This document shows, piece after piece, positions 1 to 5,742 of a DNA stretch of 5,742 bases. A program made the position numbers and the translations under genes. The DNA lies in contig CAYZPB010000059.1 in NCBI GenBank assembly GCA_964480445.1, forward strand, positions 1 through 5,742. The letters are read 5' to 3'. The notes beneath the pieces are model-generated. The model was given only the letters and a program-made list of their open reading frames with translations. It was not told where the DNA came from and did no database searches. Numbering within the stretch: the stretch's first letter is position 1; every line of letters begins with the position of its first letter. This DNA is from CAYZPB01 sp964480445. GTDB lineage: Bacteria; Bacillota; Bacilli; Tepidibacillales; Tepidibacillaceae.

Positions 1-108
1 CAGACTACCCGACAATAAAAATATAAGTGATAAATTAATTTTATTTAGATTTTATCATCTATTATAACAATAGGTATTAAATCGCTACCTCTTACCCCCA
101 AACAAACA

Positions 109-435
109 TCATTGCTCCATCAAACTAATAGCATACACATTATGAATCTGGGCAGGATAACTCTCAGCAATAATTCCATCATAGGAGATTTCAACTTCAT
201 CCCCAACACTAAGATTAGCAATACTAGCTTTAAGTTCAGCATCTAAAGCAAGGCTAATTAAATCGCTACTTTTAAATTCATCTTCATCCTCATTAACTCT
301 AACTAGTATCGAATCTACATTTACTTCCTCTACAATTGCAGCAAAGCTAAATTCCTGATCGACACCGTTTGTGTCTGGTGAACAACCGACTAATAAAATC
401 ATTACAAGAAACAAGACTAAAACTTGCCTTTTCAT
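109..435 (-). CDS. Small secreted lipoprotein, DUF3221/YobA-like
   Basis: This gene encodes a 108-residue protein. The N-terminus has a positive start (MKR), a hydrophobic stretch at residues 4-16 and a lipobox LVGC at 15-18. It should therefore be exported, lipidated on Cys18 and held on the outer face of the membrane. The mature part (about 28-108) has alternating beta strands and a segment reading VGDEVEISYDGIIAESYPAQ at residues 77-96. That 'YDG.I.ESYPAQI..V.AI' pattern is what I recall from DUF3221 proteins, whose biochemical role is not established. A strong Shine-Dalgarno (GGGGGAG on the minus strand, 443-449) lies 7 bases before the ATG and fixes the start. The gene is divergent from the ABC exporter, with 182 bases between the start codons. 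I see no clear terminator between its stop codon and the window edge. The lipoprotein call is firm; the family call comes from memory of the motif and is less so. Confidence 0.85.
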   Translation of the reverse strand: MKRQVLVLFLVMILLVGCSPDTNGVDQEFSFAAIVEEVNVDSILVRVNEDEDEFKSSDLISLALDAELKASIANLSVGDEVEISYDGIIAESYPAQIHNVYAISLMEQ

Positions 436-483
436 ACTAAAACTCCCCCTTCCACCAACCCATATTATCTGAGTCTTACATCA

Positions 484-489
484 ATTATA
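484..489 (-). promoter_or_regulatory. Candidate -10 box for the lipoprotein gene
   Basis: The minus strand carries a perfect TATAAT, about 50 bases upstream of the lipoprotein ATG. That would give a leader of roughly 40 bases containing the strong ribosome binding site. The -35 position at the usual spacing reads TGTTAA (507-512, minus strand), which is a poor match. The assignment rests on the -10 alone. Confidence 0.45.
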
Positions 490-541
490 TCTTAACCACC
501 AACAATTTAACAGAAACAGCCAATATTTTTATCACAACTCG

Positions 542-590
542 CTTTATTACACTTACTGGATAAAAAACTATCGTAAGTGTTACAATAAAG
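542..590. promoter_or_regulatory. Imperfect inverted repeat, probable repressor operator
   Basis: The left arm CTTTATTACACTTAC (542-556) is fully complementary to the right arm at 573-590, apart from a 3-base insertion (TAC, 581-583) in the right arm. The inner perfect half-sites are ACACTTAC (549-556) and GTAAGTGT (573-580), separated by 16 bases. They flank the spacer of the predicted exporter promoter: the left one abuts the -35-like hexamer and the right one runs into the extended -10. A protein bound here would be expected to block polymerase. Two dyad half-sites of this kind fit a dimeric, or two-dimer, TetR-type repressor, but no regulator gene is present in the window. The repeat could also fold as a hairpin if read through by upstream transcription. 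Confidence 0.5.
557..586 (+). promoter_or_regulatory. Extended -10 promoter for the ABC exporter
   Basis: TGTTACAAT at 578-586 matches an extended -10 (TGN followed by TACAAT, one mismatch from TATAAT). A weak -35-like TGGATA lies at 557-562 with an 18-base spacer. Transcription would begin near 592, giving a leader of about 25 bases. Alternative TATAAG (592-597) and TATAAA (599-604) hexamers have no convincing -35 and sit too close to the start codon. Confidence 0.5.
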
Positions 591-606
591 GTATAAGATA
601 TAAAAT

Positions 607-612
607 AGGTGA
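607..612 (+). promoter_or_regulatory. Ribosome binding site AGGTGA that decides the exporter start
   Basis: AGGTGA lies 5 bases before the ATG at 618. The in-frame GTG at 609 and ATG at 612 lie within or directly beside this motif, and I see no other Shine-Dalgarno upstream of them. Initiation at 618 is therefore preferred. It gives the N-terminus MLQLKNITKSY, a typical beginning for an ABC ATPase. Confidence 0.7.
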
Positions 613-617
613 TGAAA

Positions 618-3600
618 ATGTTACAACTAAAAAATATAACAAAATCCTATCAAACAAGAGATTTTGTTCAAAATGCATTAAACAATGTTTCGATTTCCTT
701 TAGGGCGAATGAGTTCGCCTCTATTTTAGGTGCGTCTGGTTCAGGCAAGACAACAATGTTGAATATTATTGGTGGACTTGACCAATATGATGATGGAGAT
801 GTACTCATCGATGGTGCGTCTACTAAGGGATATAAATCTACGGACTGGGACACATATAGAAACACCCGTGTCGGCTTTATCTTTCAGACCTACAATCTAA
901 TTCCCCACCAGACTATTTTAGCAAATGTGGAGTTAGCACTGACACTAGGTGGAGTATCGGCAAAAGAACGCAAAGAACGTGCAATTGAAGCCCTGGATTC
1001 AGTAGGTCTGGTTGATCATATCTACAAGTTGCCCAACCAATTATCTAGTGGTCAAATGCAAAGGGTAGCTATTGCCCGCGCACTGATCAATGACCCTGAG
1101 ATTGTTTTGGCTGATGAACCAACTGGAGCACTTGATAGTGAAACTTCAGAACAGGTTATGGGATTACTAGCGGAGATTGCCAAGGACCGTCTGGTTATTA
1201 TGGTTACGCATAATGCTGATCTCGCTAACAGGTATACAAATCGAATTATTGAACTTAAGGATGGCATGGTTATCAGCGATACTAATCCTTACAAAACTGA
1301 GGCTAAAGAAGAACTAGCAGTTCCAAAACCTGCGAAAAAGACTGGAATGTCATTCCTAACTGCGATTTCTCTTTCTATTAGCAATCTACTGACGAAAAAA
1401 ACAAGAACTTTTATTACCGCTCTGGCGGGGTCGATTGGAATTATTGGTATTGCCCTAATACTTGCTTTAGCAAGCGGCATCAATCTTTACATTGAGAACA
1501 CAGAGCAAGAGACAATGAGCGCCTATCCTTTGACCATCGATTCTTCAGGAATTGATATCATGAGTTTCATGGGGGGAGCAGAGCACAATCAAACTTCGCT
1601 TAAAAGAGAAGATACTAAAGAAGGTGAAATACCTATAATTGCTACCGTTAACCAGTTCTTTTCTTTTCAAAACAAAAATGATTTAAAAAGCTTTAAAAGT
1701 TATCTAGATAATAATATGGAAGAAATTGAACCCCATCTAAGTAGCATTGAATATAAGTATGGTATTACTCCACAAATATATTTGAAAGATGAGGTAGTAG
1801 GTGTTAGGCAAGTTAATCCCGACACCATACTTACTGATTTTGGTCTTGACAATATGGGTTTACTAGATATGTTATCGGGAATTGGTGATTTTGGTATGGA
1901 AACCTTCAAGGTCTTACCTGGTGATGATTCGCTATTAGAGGAACAATACGATGTTGTGGCAGGGAAATGGCCAACAGAAAAAAATGAATTGGTCGTTGTT
2001 CTAAGAGCTAATGGAGCGATAACAGAAACTACCTTGTACACTTTGGGTCTTCTAGATCGTGAAGGTCTACAAAATATGATTAAAAATCTTACAGGCGAAG
2101 GAAATATAGAAGTTGACCAGAGTTTGAAGGCTACAGTTACTCATGATGAAATATTAGGAGTTAGCTTTAAACTTATTAATGCTGCTGAAAAATACACCTA
2201 TAATGAGCTTTACGGCCTCTGGGTAGATAAATCAGATGATACCAAACATATGGATAAGGTTATTGAAGCTGCCCTGGACTTAAATGTTGTCGGGATTGTA
2301 CAAGCCAACGAAGAGAATACTAATCCAGCCTTACAAAATGGAATCTATTATTCAAATGAACTTATAGATCATTTAATCGCTGAAGCTTCCACTTATGAAG
2401 TAGTCCAGCAGCAAATTGAAAACAAAGATGTTAATGTTTTTACAGGTAAAAGGTTTGACGAAGCATCAGAGATGTCTTCATTTGACCTCTTTAATTTTGA
2501 AGATTTTATAAGCATCGATCAAGGTGCGATTCAAAATGCCTTTAAATTTGATATCTCTGCAATCGATTTTAATTTCTCTGACTTGGAACTTAGCATTGAC
2601 CCAACAGATTTTCCAGAGCTGGATTTAGCTGGTCTGGCTGATATAATTGCAACGCAGGTTAACGTATCAACTGGAGAGATTCAAAACATTTTGACCTCGG
2701 TGCTGGAGGATTTTGTAACCTTTCAGAATGCTCAAGGAGTTACTTCCCTAGAAGAATGGATTGCTAACTTTGAGGAATATATCGCAAGTGAAGAAGTGCA
2801 AAAGAGATTGATTTCCGACTTTGAAAAAATAGCGGAGGCAGGGGTGATAACGGAAACCCTGACTGAGATTGTCCAGAACTATTTTAGTGAATATATCGAA
2901 TTAGCATCAGAACAATTGATGACAAGTTTACAAGACGAATTGACAAAACAAATTGATGCCTTAGTACCCAGTGTGTTACAAGGTCTGGATATTGACACCA
3001 AAACTTTGACGCAAGCCTTTAAATTAAATATCGATGAAGACGAGCTATTCAATCTTATTGCTGGTCTTGGATCACGTGAGCAAATAAACCAGAGTTCAAA
3101 CTTGAATAGCTTGGGCTATAGAGATTTAGCTGATCCAATCTCAATAAATATGTATCCAAAAGATTTCAAAACAAAAGATAGTATTGTTGAATTTATTGAG
3201 AATTATAATCTTGAAATGAAAAATAGTGGGCAAGAAGAAAAGGTTGTAACTTACACAGACATCATGGCTGCTGTTTTATCATCAGTTACCACAATCATTA
3301 ATGTGATATCTTATGCTTTGATTGCCTTTGTGGGCGTATCCCTTATCGTTTCATCAATCATGATTGGTGTTATTACCTATGTATCAGTTCTTGAGAGAAT
3401 CAAGGAAATAGGTATTTTAAGAGCTATTGGCGCGAGTAAGAGAGATATTCGCAGAATCTTTAATGCTGAGACTTTAATCATTGGTTTTGTTGCCGGGACC
3501 TTTGGTGTCTTAGTAACTTTTGGAATTAGCAAGATTGCCAATGCCCTTATCTATGATCGATTCGGTATTCCAAATATTGCCCATTTAGAAATTAAAGCAG

Positions 3601-3707
3601 TAGTTGCTCTGATATTAATTAGTATGTTTTTAGCTTTTGTATCAGGCTTGATTCCTTCATCAAGTGCTGCTAATAGGGATCCAGTTATAGCATTAAGGAG
3701 CGAGTAA
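618..3707 (+). CDS. MacB-type ABC exporter, fused ATPase and FtsX-like permease with giant extracellular domain
   Basis: The product is 1029 residues. Residues 1-225 form an ABC ATPase: Walker A GASGSGKTT (38-46), Q-loop Gln90, signature LSSGQMQ (142-148, Ser replacing the usual first Gly of LSGGQ), Walker B IVLADEP (162-168), D-loop ALD and switch His198. After a linker come TM1 (about 267-289), an extracytoplasmic region of about 600 residues (290-890), TM2 (about 895-922), TM3 (952-972) and TM4 (992-1014). The conserved cytoplasmic segment ERIKEIGILRAIGASKRDI (926-944) and the ending NRDPVIALR (1019-1027) are typical of FtsX/MacB permeases. Four TMs with TM1 apart from TM2-4 is the MacB layout, in which ATP hydrolysis drives movement of the outer domain. 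A homodimer is expected. MacB of Gram-negatives is about 650 residues, so the outer insert here is much larger. The substrate is unknown; peptides, toxins or envelope components are possible. An in-frame GTG at 609 would add three residues. Confidence 0.93.
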   Translation: MLQLKNITKSYQTRDFVQNALNNVSISFRANEFASILGASGSGKTTMLNIIGGLDQYDDGDVLIDGASTKGYKSTDWDTYRNTRVGFIFQTYNLIPHQTILANVELALTLGGVSAKERKERAIEALDSVGLVDHIYKLPNQLSSGQMQRVAIARALINDPEIVLADEPTGALDSETSEQVMGLLAEIAKDRLVIMVTHNADLANRYTNRIIELKDGMVISDTNPYKTEAKEELAVPKPAKKTGMSFLTAISLSISNLLTKKTRTFITALAGSIGIIGIALILALASGINLYIENTEQETMSAYPLTIDSSGIDIMSFMGGAEHNQTSLKREDTKEGEIPIIATVNQFFSFQNKNDLKSFKSYLDNNMEEIEPHLSSIEYKYGITPQIYLKDEVVGVRQVNPDTILTDFGLDNMGLLDMLSGIGDFGMETFKVLPGDDSLLEEQYDVVAGKWPTEKNELVVVLRANGAITETTLYTLGLLDREGLQNMIKNLTGEGNIEVDQSLKATVTHDEILGVSFKLINAAEKYTYNELYGLWVDKSDDTKHMDKVIEAALDLNVVGIVQANEENTNPALQNGIYYSNELIDHLIAEASTYEVVQQQIENKDVNVFTGKRFDEASEMSSFDLFNFEDFISIDQGAIQNAFKFDISAIDFNFSDLELSIDPTDFPELDLAGLADIIATQVNVSTGEIQNILTSVLEDFVTFQNAQGVTSLEEWIANFEEYIASEEVQKRLISDFEKIAEAGVITETLTEIVQNYFSEYIELASEQLMTSLQDELTKQIDALVPSVLQGLDIDTKTLTQAFKLNIDEDELFNLIAGLGSREQINQSSNLNSLGYRDLADPISINMYPKDFKTKDSIVEFIENYNLEMKNSGQEEKVVTYTDIMAAVLSSVTTIINVISYALIAFVGVSLIVSSIMIGVITYVSVLERIKEIGILRAIGASKRDIRRIFNAETLIIGFVAGTFGVLVTFGISKIANALIYDRFGIPNIAHLEIKAVVALILISMFLAFVSGLIPSSSAANRDPVIALRSE

Positions 3708-3754
3708 ACTTTCAGATCTGAGCTAATAAAAATTGATAAAATAAAACATATTTT

Positions 3755-3789
3755 AAACGCCTGTTAATATTTAAATTAACAGGCGTTTT
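3755..3789 (+). terminator. Rho-independent terminator after the ABC exporter
   Basis: A 14-bp perfect stem (arms 3755-3768 and 3775-3788, starting AAACGCCTGTTAA) encloses a 6-base AT loop and ends in TTTT. It begins about 47 bases after the exporter stop codon. It should end the exporter transcript and separate it from the FecR-domain gene. The minus-strand side ends in only three Us before AAAA, so it is mainly a plus-strand terminator. Confidence 0.9.
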
Positions 3790-3849
3790 CTATTGTGCCA
3801 ATAACAAAAAATGCTAAAAATTTTTATAGTATCCAAATTAAAAAGAATA

Positions 3850-3855
3850 TATAAT
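3850..3855 (+). promoter_or_regulatory. Candidate -10 box for the FecR-domain gene
   Basis: A perfect TATAAT lies 94 bases before the ATG at 3950, after the exporter terminator. The -35 region at normal spacing (around 3827-3832, TAGTAT) does not match the housekeeping consensus. The promoter may therefore be weak or activator dependent, or may belong to another sigma factor. Transcription from here would start near 3862 and leave a leader of nearly 90 bases. Confidence 0.4.
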
Positions 3856-3872
3856 AGTATGTGAAATATGAC

Positions 3873-3928
3873 TTTGCCACGCAAACTGGAACCCATCCAA
3901 AATTTAGGATTAAGGGTGTAAAAATTTT
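3873..3928 (+). promoter_or_regulatory. Structured 5' leader of the FecR-domain gene
   Basis: The leader can form a small hairpin TTTGC-CAC-GCAAA (3873-3885). It can also form a second hairpin in which ACCCATCC (3891-3898) pairs with GGAT and GGGT (3907-3910 and 3914-3917), with TAA bulged. The loop of the second hairpin carries AAAATTT (3899-3905), which is complementary to AAATTTT (3922-3928), immediately before the AGGGAGG ribosome binding site (3936-3942). This allows an H-type pseudoknot or an alternative hairpin that could alter ribosome access. It matches no riboswitch consensus I recognise. The AT pairing is weak and chance is a real alternative. Confidence 0.3.
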
Positions 3929-3949
3929 AAGGTATAGGGAGGAATATCA

Positions 3950-5374
3950 ATGAAAAAACATATTTCGAAGACCTTCACAATTATAATTGCAGTAATGCTC
4001 GCTTTATTCGCTTTTCCAGTTTCGGCACAACAATCAGATCATGCATGGATATTGGTTGATGTGGTCGATTATGATAATGCTGAAAAATGGAGAGTTTCAA
4101 ATGAAAGCCCTTATTACCAAAGTGATTATTCTTGTTCTCAGGGAACTATGTCAGTCAAGACTAACTATATTGGCGAGACTGAAGATTGGAAAGTACCGCC
4201 CAGAAAACAAGGTGAAGGTGTAAGGGTAACGGCATCTTTTAGTTCCCCTGCCCAAAAGTTATATCCTGGCGAAGAGGTAAAAATAACCCTCTCCATGTCA
4301 GCTTCAGATAATACACTTTCGTATTTTGCATTCGGCGGATCTGCTAATGCGGATTTTGATAACCCAGAAACTATGACTGGTTTTAGAGGACCTAGCAACA
4401 TTCAGTTTACTAACGCTGACTCTAAAAGTAGTTTTGCTGTTGACGCAAAAAATAATTACAGCACAATCAACGAAACATTAACTGCTATAGCACCAGCCGG
4501 CAAAGCAGATGGTGAACAGCTTGCTTTGCGACAAAACTTTTATATGGGTAATAGTATGAGCACGTATTATATATATGAGTGGAGGAGCGCTGATTCCGAG
4601 ATAACTAAAGAGGAAGAACCAGAGCAGAGCACCCCGCCTACTGAGGAAAATTCAACTAATGATAATACTGTTCCATTTCAAGGTGACCCGGATATGAAAA
4701 AATCTGGTGTTGAAATTTCTGATTTATATGGAGAGGTTTTAATAGAACTATATGATGATAATGGAAACTTTGTCGATGCTTATAGCCCTGAGTTAGGGGA
4801 GGAACTAGCCGTCAATGCAGTTATCATCACAAAGGGAGATAGTGGTGTTCAACTGTCATTGCGCGATATGACAACTTTTGTAATTAAATCTAATTCAAAA
4901 GTAAGGGTCGGCGACCAAACAGAAGACAAGAACAAGTTATCAATTTTAGCAGGACATGTCTGGGGAAATGTGAAACAAGTGATAAAAGACGGCAGTATGG
5001 ACATGGAAATGTCTCAAGCAGTTGCTGGAATTAAAGGAACTACATTTATCCTTGAAGATGATGGCAAAACATCTACTGTGAAAGTCTTTGAAGGTGTGGT
5101 GGAAGTTACACCCCTTAATGGTGGCAATCCTGTACTGGTAGAGGGAGGCAATATGGTTAGTGTAACCCAAGCTCAGTTCGGCAATGTTCAATCCTTTGAT
5201 ATGGATAAAGAGCTTGCTACATGGAATGAGGATGTACAAAAAATAACGAAGGAAGCGGTAGGAGAAGATGGAAGTACTTTATCTTCTGGAGCCATAATAG
5301 CTATCGTGCTTGCAGCTCTTTTGGCGATTGTCGGAATAGGTGCATATGCGATGAGGCGGATAAGAAGAAAATAA
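3950..5374 (+). CDS. Secreted membrane-anchored FecR-domain protein
   Basis: The protein has 474 residues. A signal peptide (KK start, hydrophobic 9-22, cleavage probable after VSA at 24-26) precedes a beta-rich domain at about 30-213 that I do not recognise. Its PGEEVKITLSMS segment (106-117) suggests an Ig-like sandwich. An acidic, Pro/Ser/Thr-rich linker follows (about 214-250). Residues about 255-405 resemble the FecR domain: a run with SNSKVRV (314-320), LSILAGHVWGNV (330-341), then AVAGIKGTTF (357-366) and VKVFEGVVEV (377-386), close to the family's 'v.GvrGT.F' and 'v.V.eG.V.V' motifs. A C-terminal membrane helix (about 448-467) ends in RRIRRK. The bulk should lie outside the cell. In Gram-negatives FecR passes an iron-siderophore signal to the sigma factor FecI, but many FecR-domain proteins elsewhere have no sigma partner and no known role. 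AGGGAGG 7 bases upstream fixes the start. Terminators on both sides make it a single-gene unit. Confidence 0.88.
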   Translation: MKKHISKTFTIIIAVMLALFAFPVSAQQSDHAWILVDVVDYDNAEKWRVSNESPYYQSDYSCSQGTMSVKTNYIGETEDWKVPPRKQGEGVRVTASFSSPAQKLYPGEEVKITLSMSASDNTLSYFAFGGSANADFDNPETMTGFRGPSNIQFTNADSKSSFAVDAKNNYSTINETLTAIAPAGKADGEQLALRQNFYMGNSMSTYYIYEWRSADSEITKEEEPEQSTPPTEENSTNDNTVPFQGDPDMKKSGVEISDLYGEVLIELYDDNGNFVDAYSPELGEELAVNAVIITKGDSGVQLSLRDMTTFVIKSNSKVRVGDQTEDKNKLSILAGHVWGNVKQVIKDGSMDMEMSQAVAGIKGTTFILEDDGKTSTVKVFEGVVEVTPLNGGNPVLVEGGNMVSVTQAQFGNVQSFDMDKELATWNEDVQKITKEAVGEDGSTLSSGAIIAIVLAALLAIVGIGAYAMRRIRRK

Positions 5375-5421
5375 AGGGTGAGTAAGCGCTCAAATCTAAG
5401 CAAATAGATAAACTTGCAAAC

Positions 5422-5453
5422 AAAAAGCCTTATCAATTATGATAAGGCTTTTT
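5422..5453. terminator. Bidirectional terminator between convergent genes
   Basis: A 14-bp perfect stem AAAAAGCCTTATCA (5422-5435) pairs with 5440-5453 around a 4-base loop (ATTA). It carries an A5 run on one side and a T5 run on the other, so each strand reads as a stem followed by a U tract. It lies 47 bases after the FecR-domain stop codon and 22 bases beyond the stop codon of the convergent minus-strand gene, so it can serve both. Confidence 0.92.
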
Positions 5454-5475
5454 AATGTTATTGTGTTAAATTAGA

Positions 5476-5742
5476 TTATTTTGCTCCTGCAATGTATCTT
5501 GGGCCAGCCCAATTTGGAGGGACTGGATATTTACTAGGATTATCTAACGCACCCTCAAAACCTGGTTCTGAACCTCTAGGGAATTTATTCTCTACTATTG
5601 AAAGATGTAGGATATAATCTGCTTGTAATTCAGTCAGAGTTCCAGCAGCAATTCTTTCGTTTGCCTTTGGAACCAGCATTGTTTTAAAAATAGCGCCGTT
5701 TTCCATTTTGCTGTAATCTGCTAATGGTCTTTCCACAGGAGC
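5476..5742 (-). CDS. C-terminal fragment of an unrecognised protein (runs off window)
   Basis: An open frame enters from the right edge and ends at a TAA (5476-5478), giving 88 visible residues. The GTG at 5734-5736 is in frame, but the two codons before it (Ala, Pro) are also open. It is therefore more likely an internal valine than a start, and no ribosome binding site can be judged. The fragment is soluble looking, with no Cys and no membrane segment. A predicted helical part (about LTELQADYILHLSIVENKF) is followed by a Gly/Pro-rich tail with GSEPGFEGAL and a PPNWAGPRYIAG ending. I do not recognise the family. The shared terminator downstream and a codon pattern like the rest of the window support a real gene. 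No function is proposed. Confidence 0.65.
   Translation of the reverse strand, partial: APVERPLADYSKMENGAIFKTMLVPKANERIAAGTLTELQADYILHLSIVENKFPRGSEPGFEGALDNPSKYPVPPNWAGPRYIAGAK

Noticed and set aside
28..90. Possible terminator for the lipoprotein gene (TGATAAA/TTTATCA at 28-57, AGGTA/TACCT at 72-90)
   Set aside because: The stems are only 5-7 bp, AT-rich or with long loops, and lack a proper U tract on the minus strand. They are not convincing.
77..269. Direct repeat TTAAATCGCTAC at 77-88 and 258-269
   Set aside because: One 12-base match is about what chance gives in a window of this size, and the second copy lies inside the lipoprotein coding sequence.
1700..2041. Minus-strand open frame of 113 residues inside the exporter gene
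   Set aside because: It lies wholly opposite a clear ABC exporter coding region and has no recognisable domain. The other antisense and out-of-frame readings at 668-1483, 4041-4401 and 4946-5436 are judged shadows on the same grounds.
3873..3917. Possible c-di-GMP-I (GEMM) riboswitch, prompted by CACGCAAA in the leader of the FecR-domain gene
   Set aside because: Only a short CGCAAA resemblance is present. The paired P2/P3 arms, the tetraloop and its receptor, and the conserved GACGCAAAGC context are missing.
5290..5374. LPXTG-type sortase anchor at the C-terminus of the FecR-domain protein
   Set aside because: The membrane helix and basic tail resemble a sorting signal, but no LPXTG or similar pentapeptide precedes the helix (the sequence is EDGSTLSSG). 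A plain transmembrane anchor is the better call.

Overview
This window looks like chromosomal DNA from a low-GC Gram-positive bacterium (Bacillota; Clostridia, Erysipelotrichia or an AT-rich relative of the Bacilli). The evidence is strongly AT-rich intergenic DNA, GGAGG-type ribosome binding sites, a short lipoprotein with a Gram-positive-style lipobox, a one-polypeptide MacB-type ABC exporter with a very large extracellular insert, and strong U-tract terminators. I cannot name the genus. I see no transposase, integrase, CRISPR array, tRNA or rRNA.

Layout, left to right. Positions 1-108 are AT-rich and non-coding. Positions 109-435 (minus) encode a small lipoprotein that resembles the DUF3221/YobA-like family. 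A divergent intergenic region (436-617) holds a probable -10 for the lipoprotein. It also holds an extended -10 promoter for the gene on the right, framed by a long imperfect inverted repeat that looks like a repressor operator. Positions 618-3707 (plus) encode a 1029-residue ABC exporter: N-terminal ATPase, four membrane segments and an extracytoplasmic domain of about 600 residues. A strong terminator (3755-3789) closes this unit.

Positions 3708-3949 contain that terminator, a candidate -10 and a 5' leader with hairpins and a possible pseudoknot just before the ribosome binding site. Positions 3950-5374 (plus) encode a secreted, membrane-anchored protein with a FecR-like domain and an unrecognised N-terminal beta-rich domain. 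A bidirectional terminator (5422-5453) separates it from a convergent gene. Only the C-terminal part of that gene (5476-5742, minus) is present, and I do not recognise it.

All three complete genes encode cell-envelope or exported proteins. The lipoprotein and the exporter are divergent and might share control through the intergenic operator. The FecR-domain gene appears to be an independent single-gene unit, with terminators on both sides, no FecI-type sigma factor and no TonB-type receptor nearby. No functional link between the three is proven by the sequence. The parts most worth a second look are the FecR-domain protein with its structured leader, the exporter's large extracellular domain with its internal repeat, and the operator-like inverted repeat.
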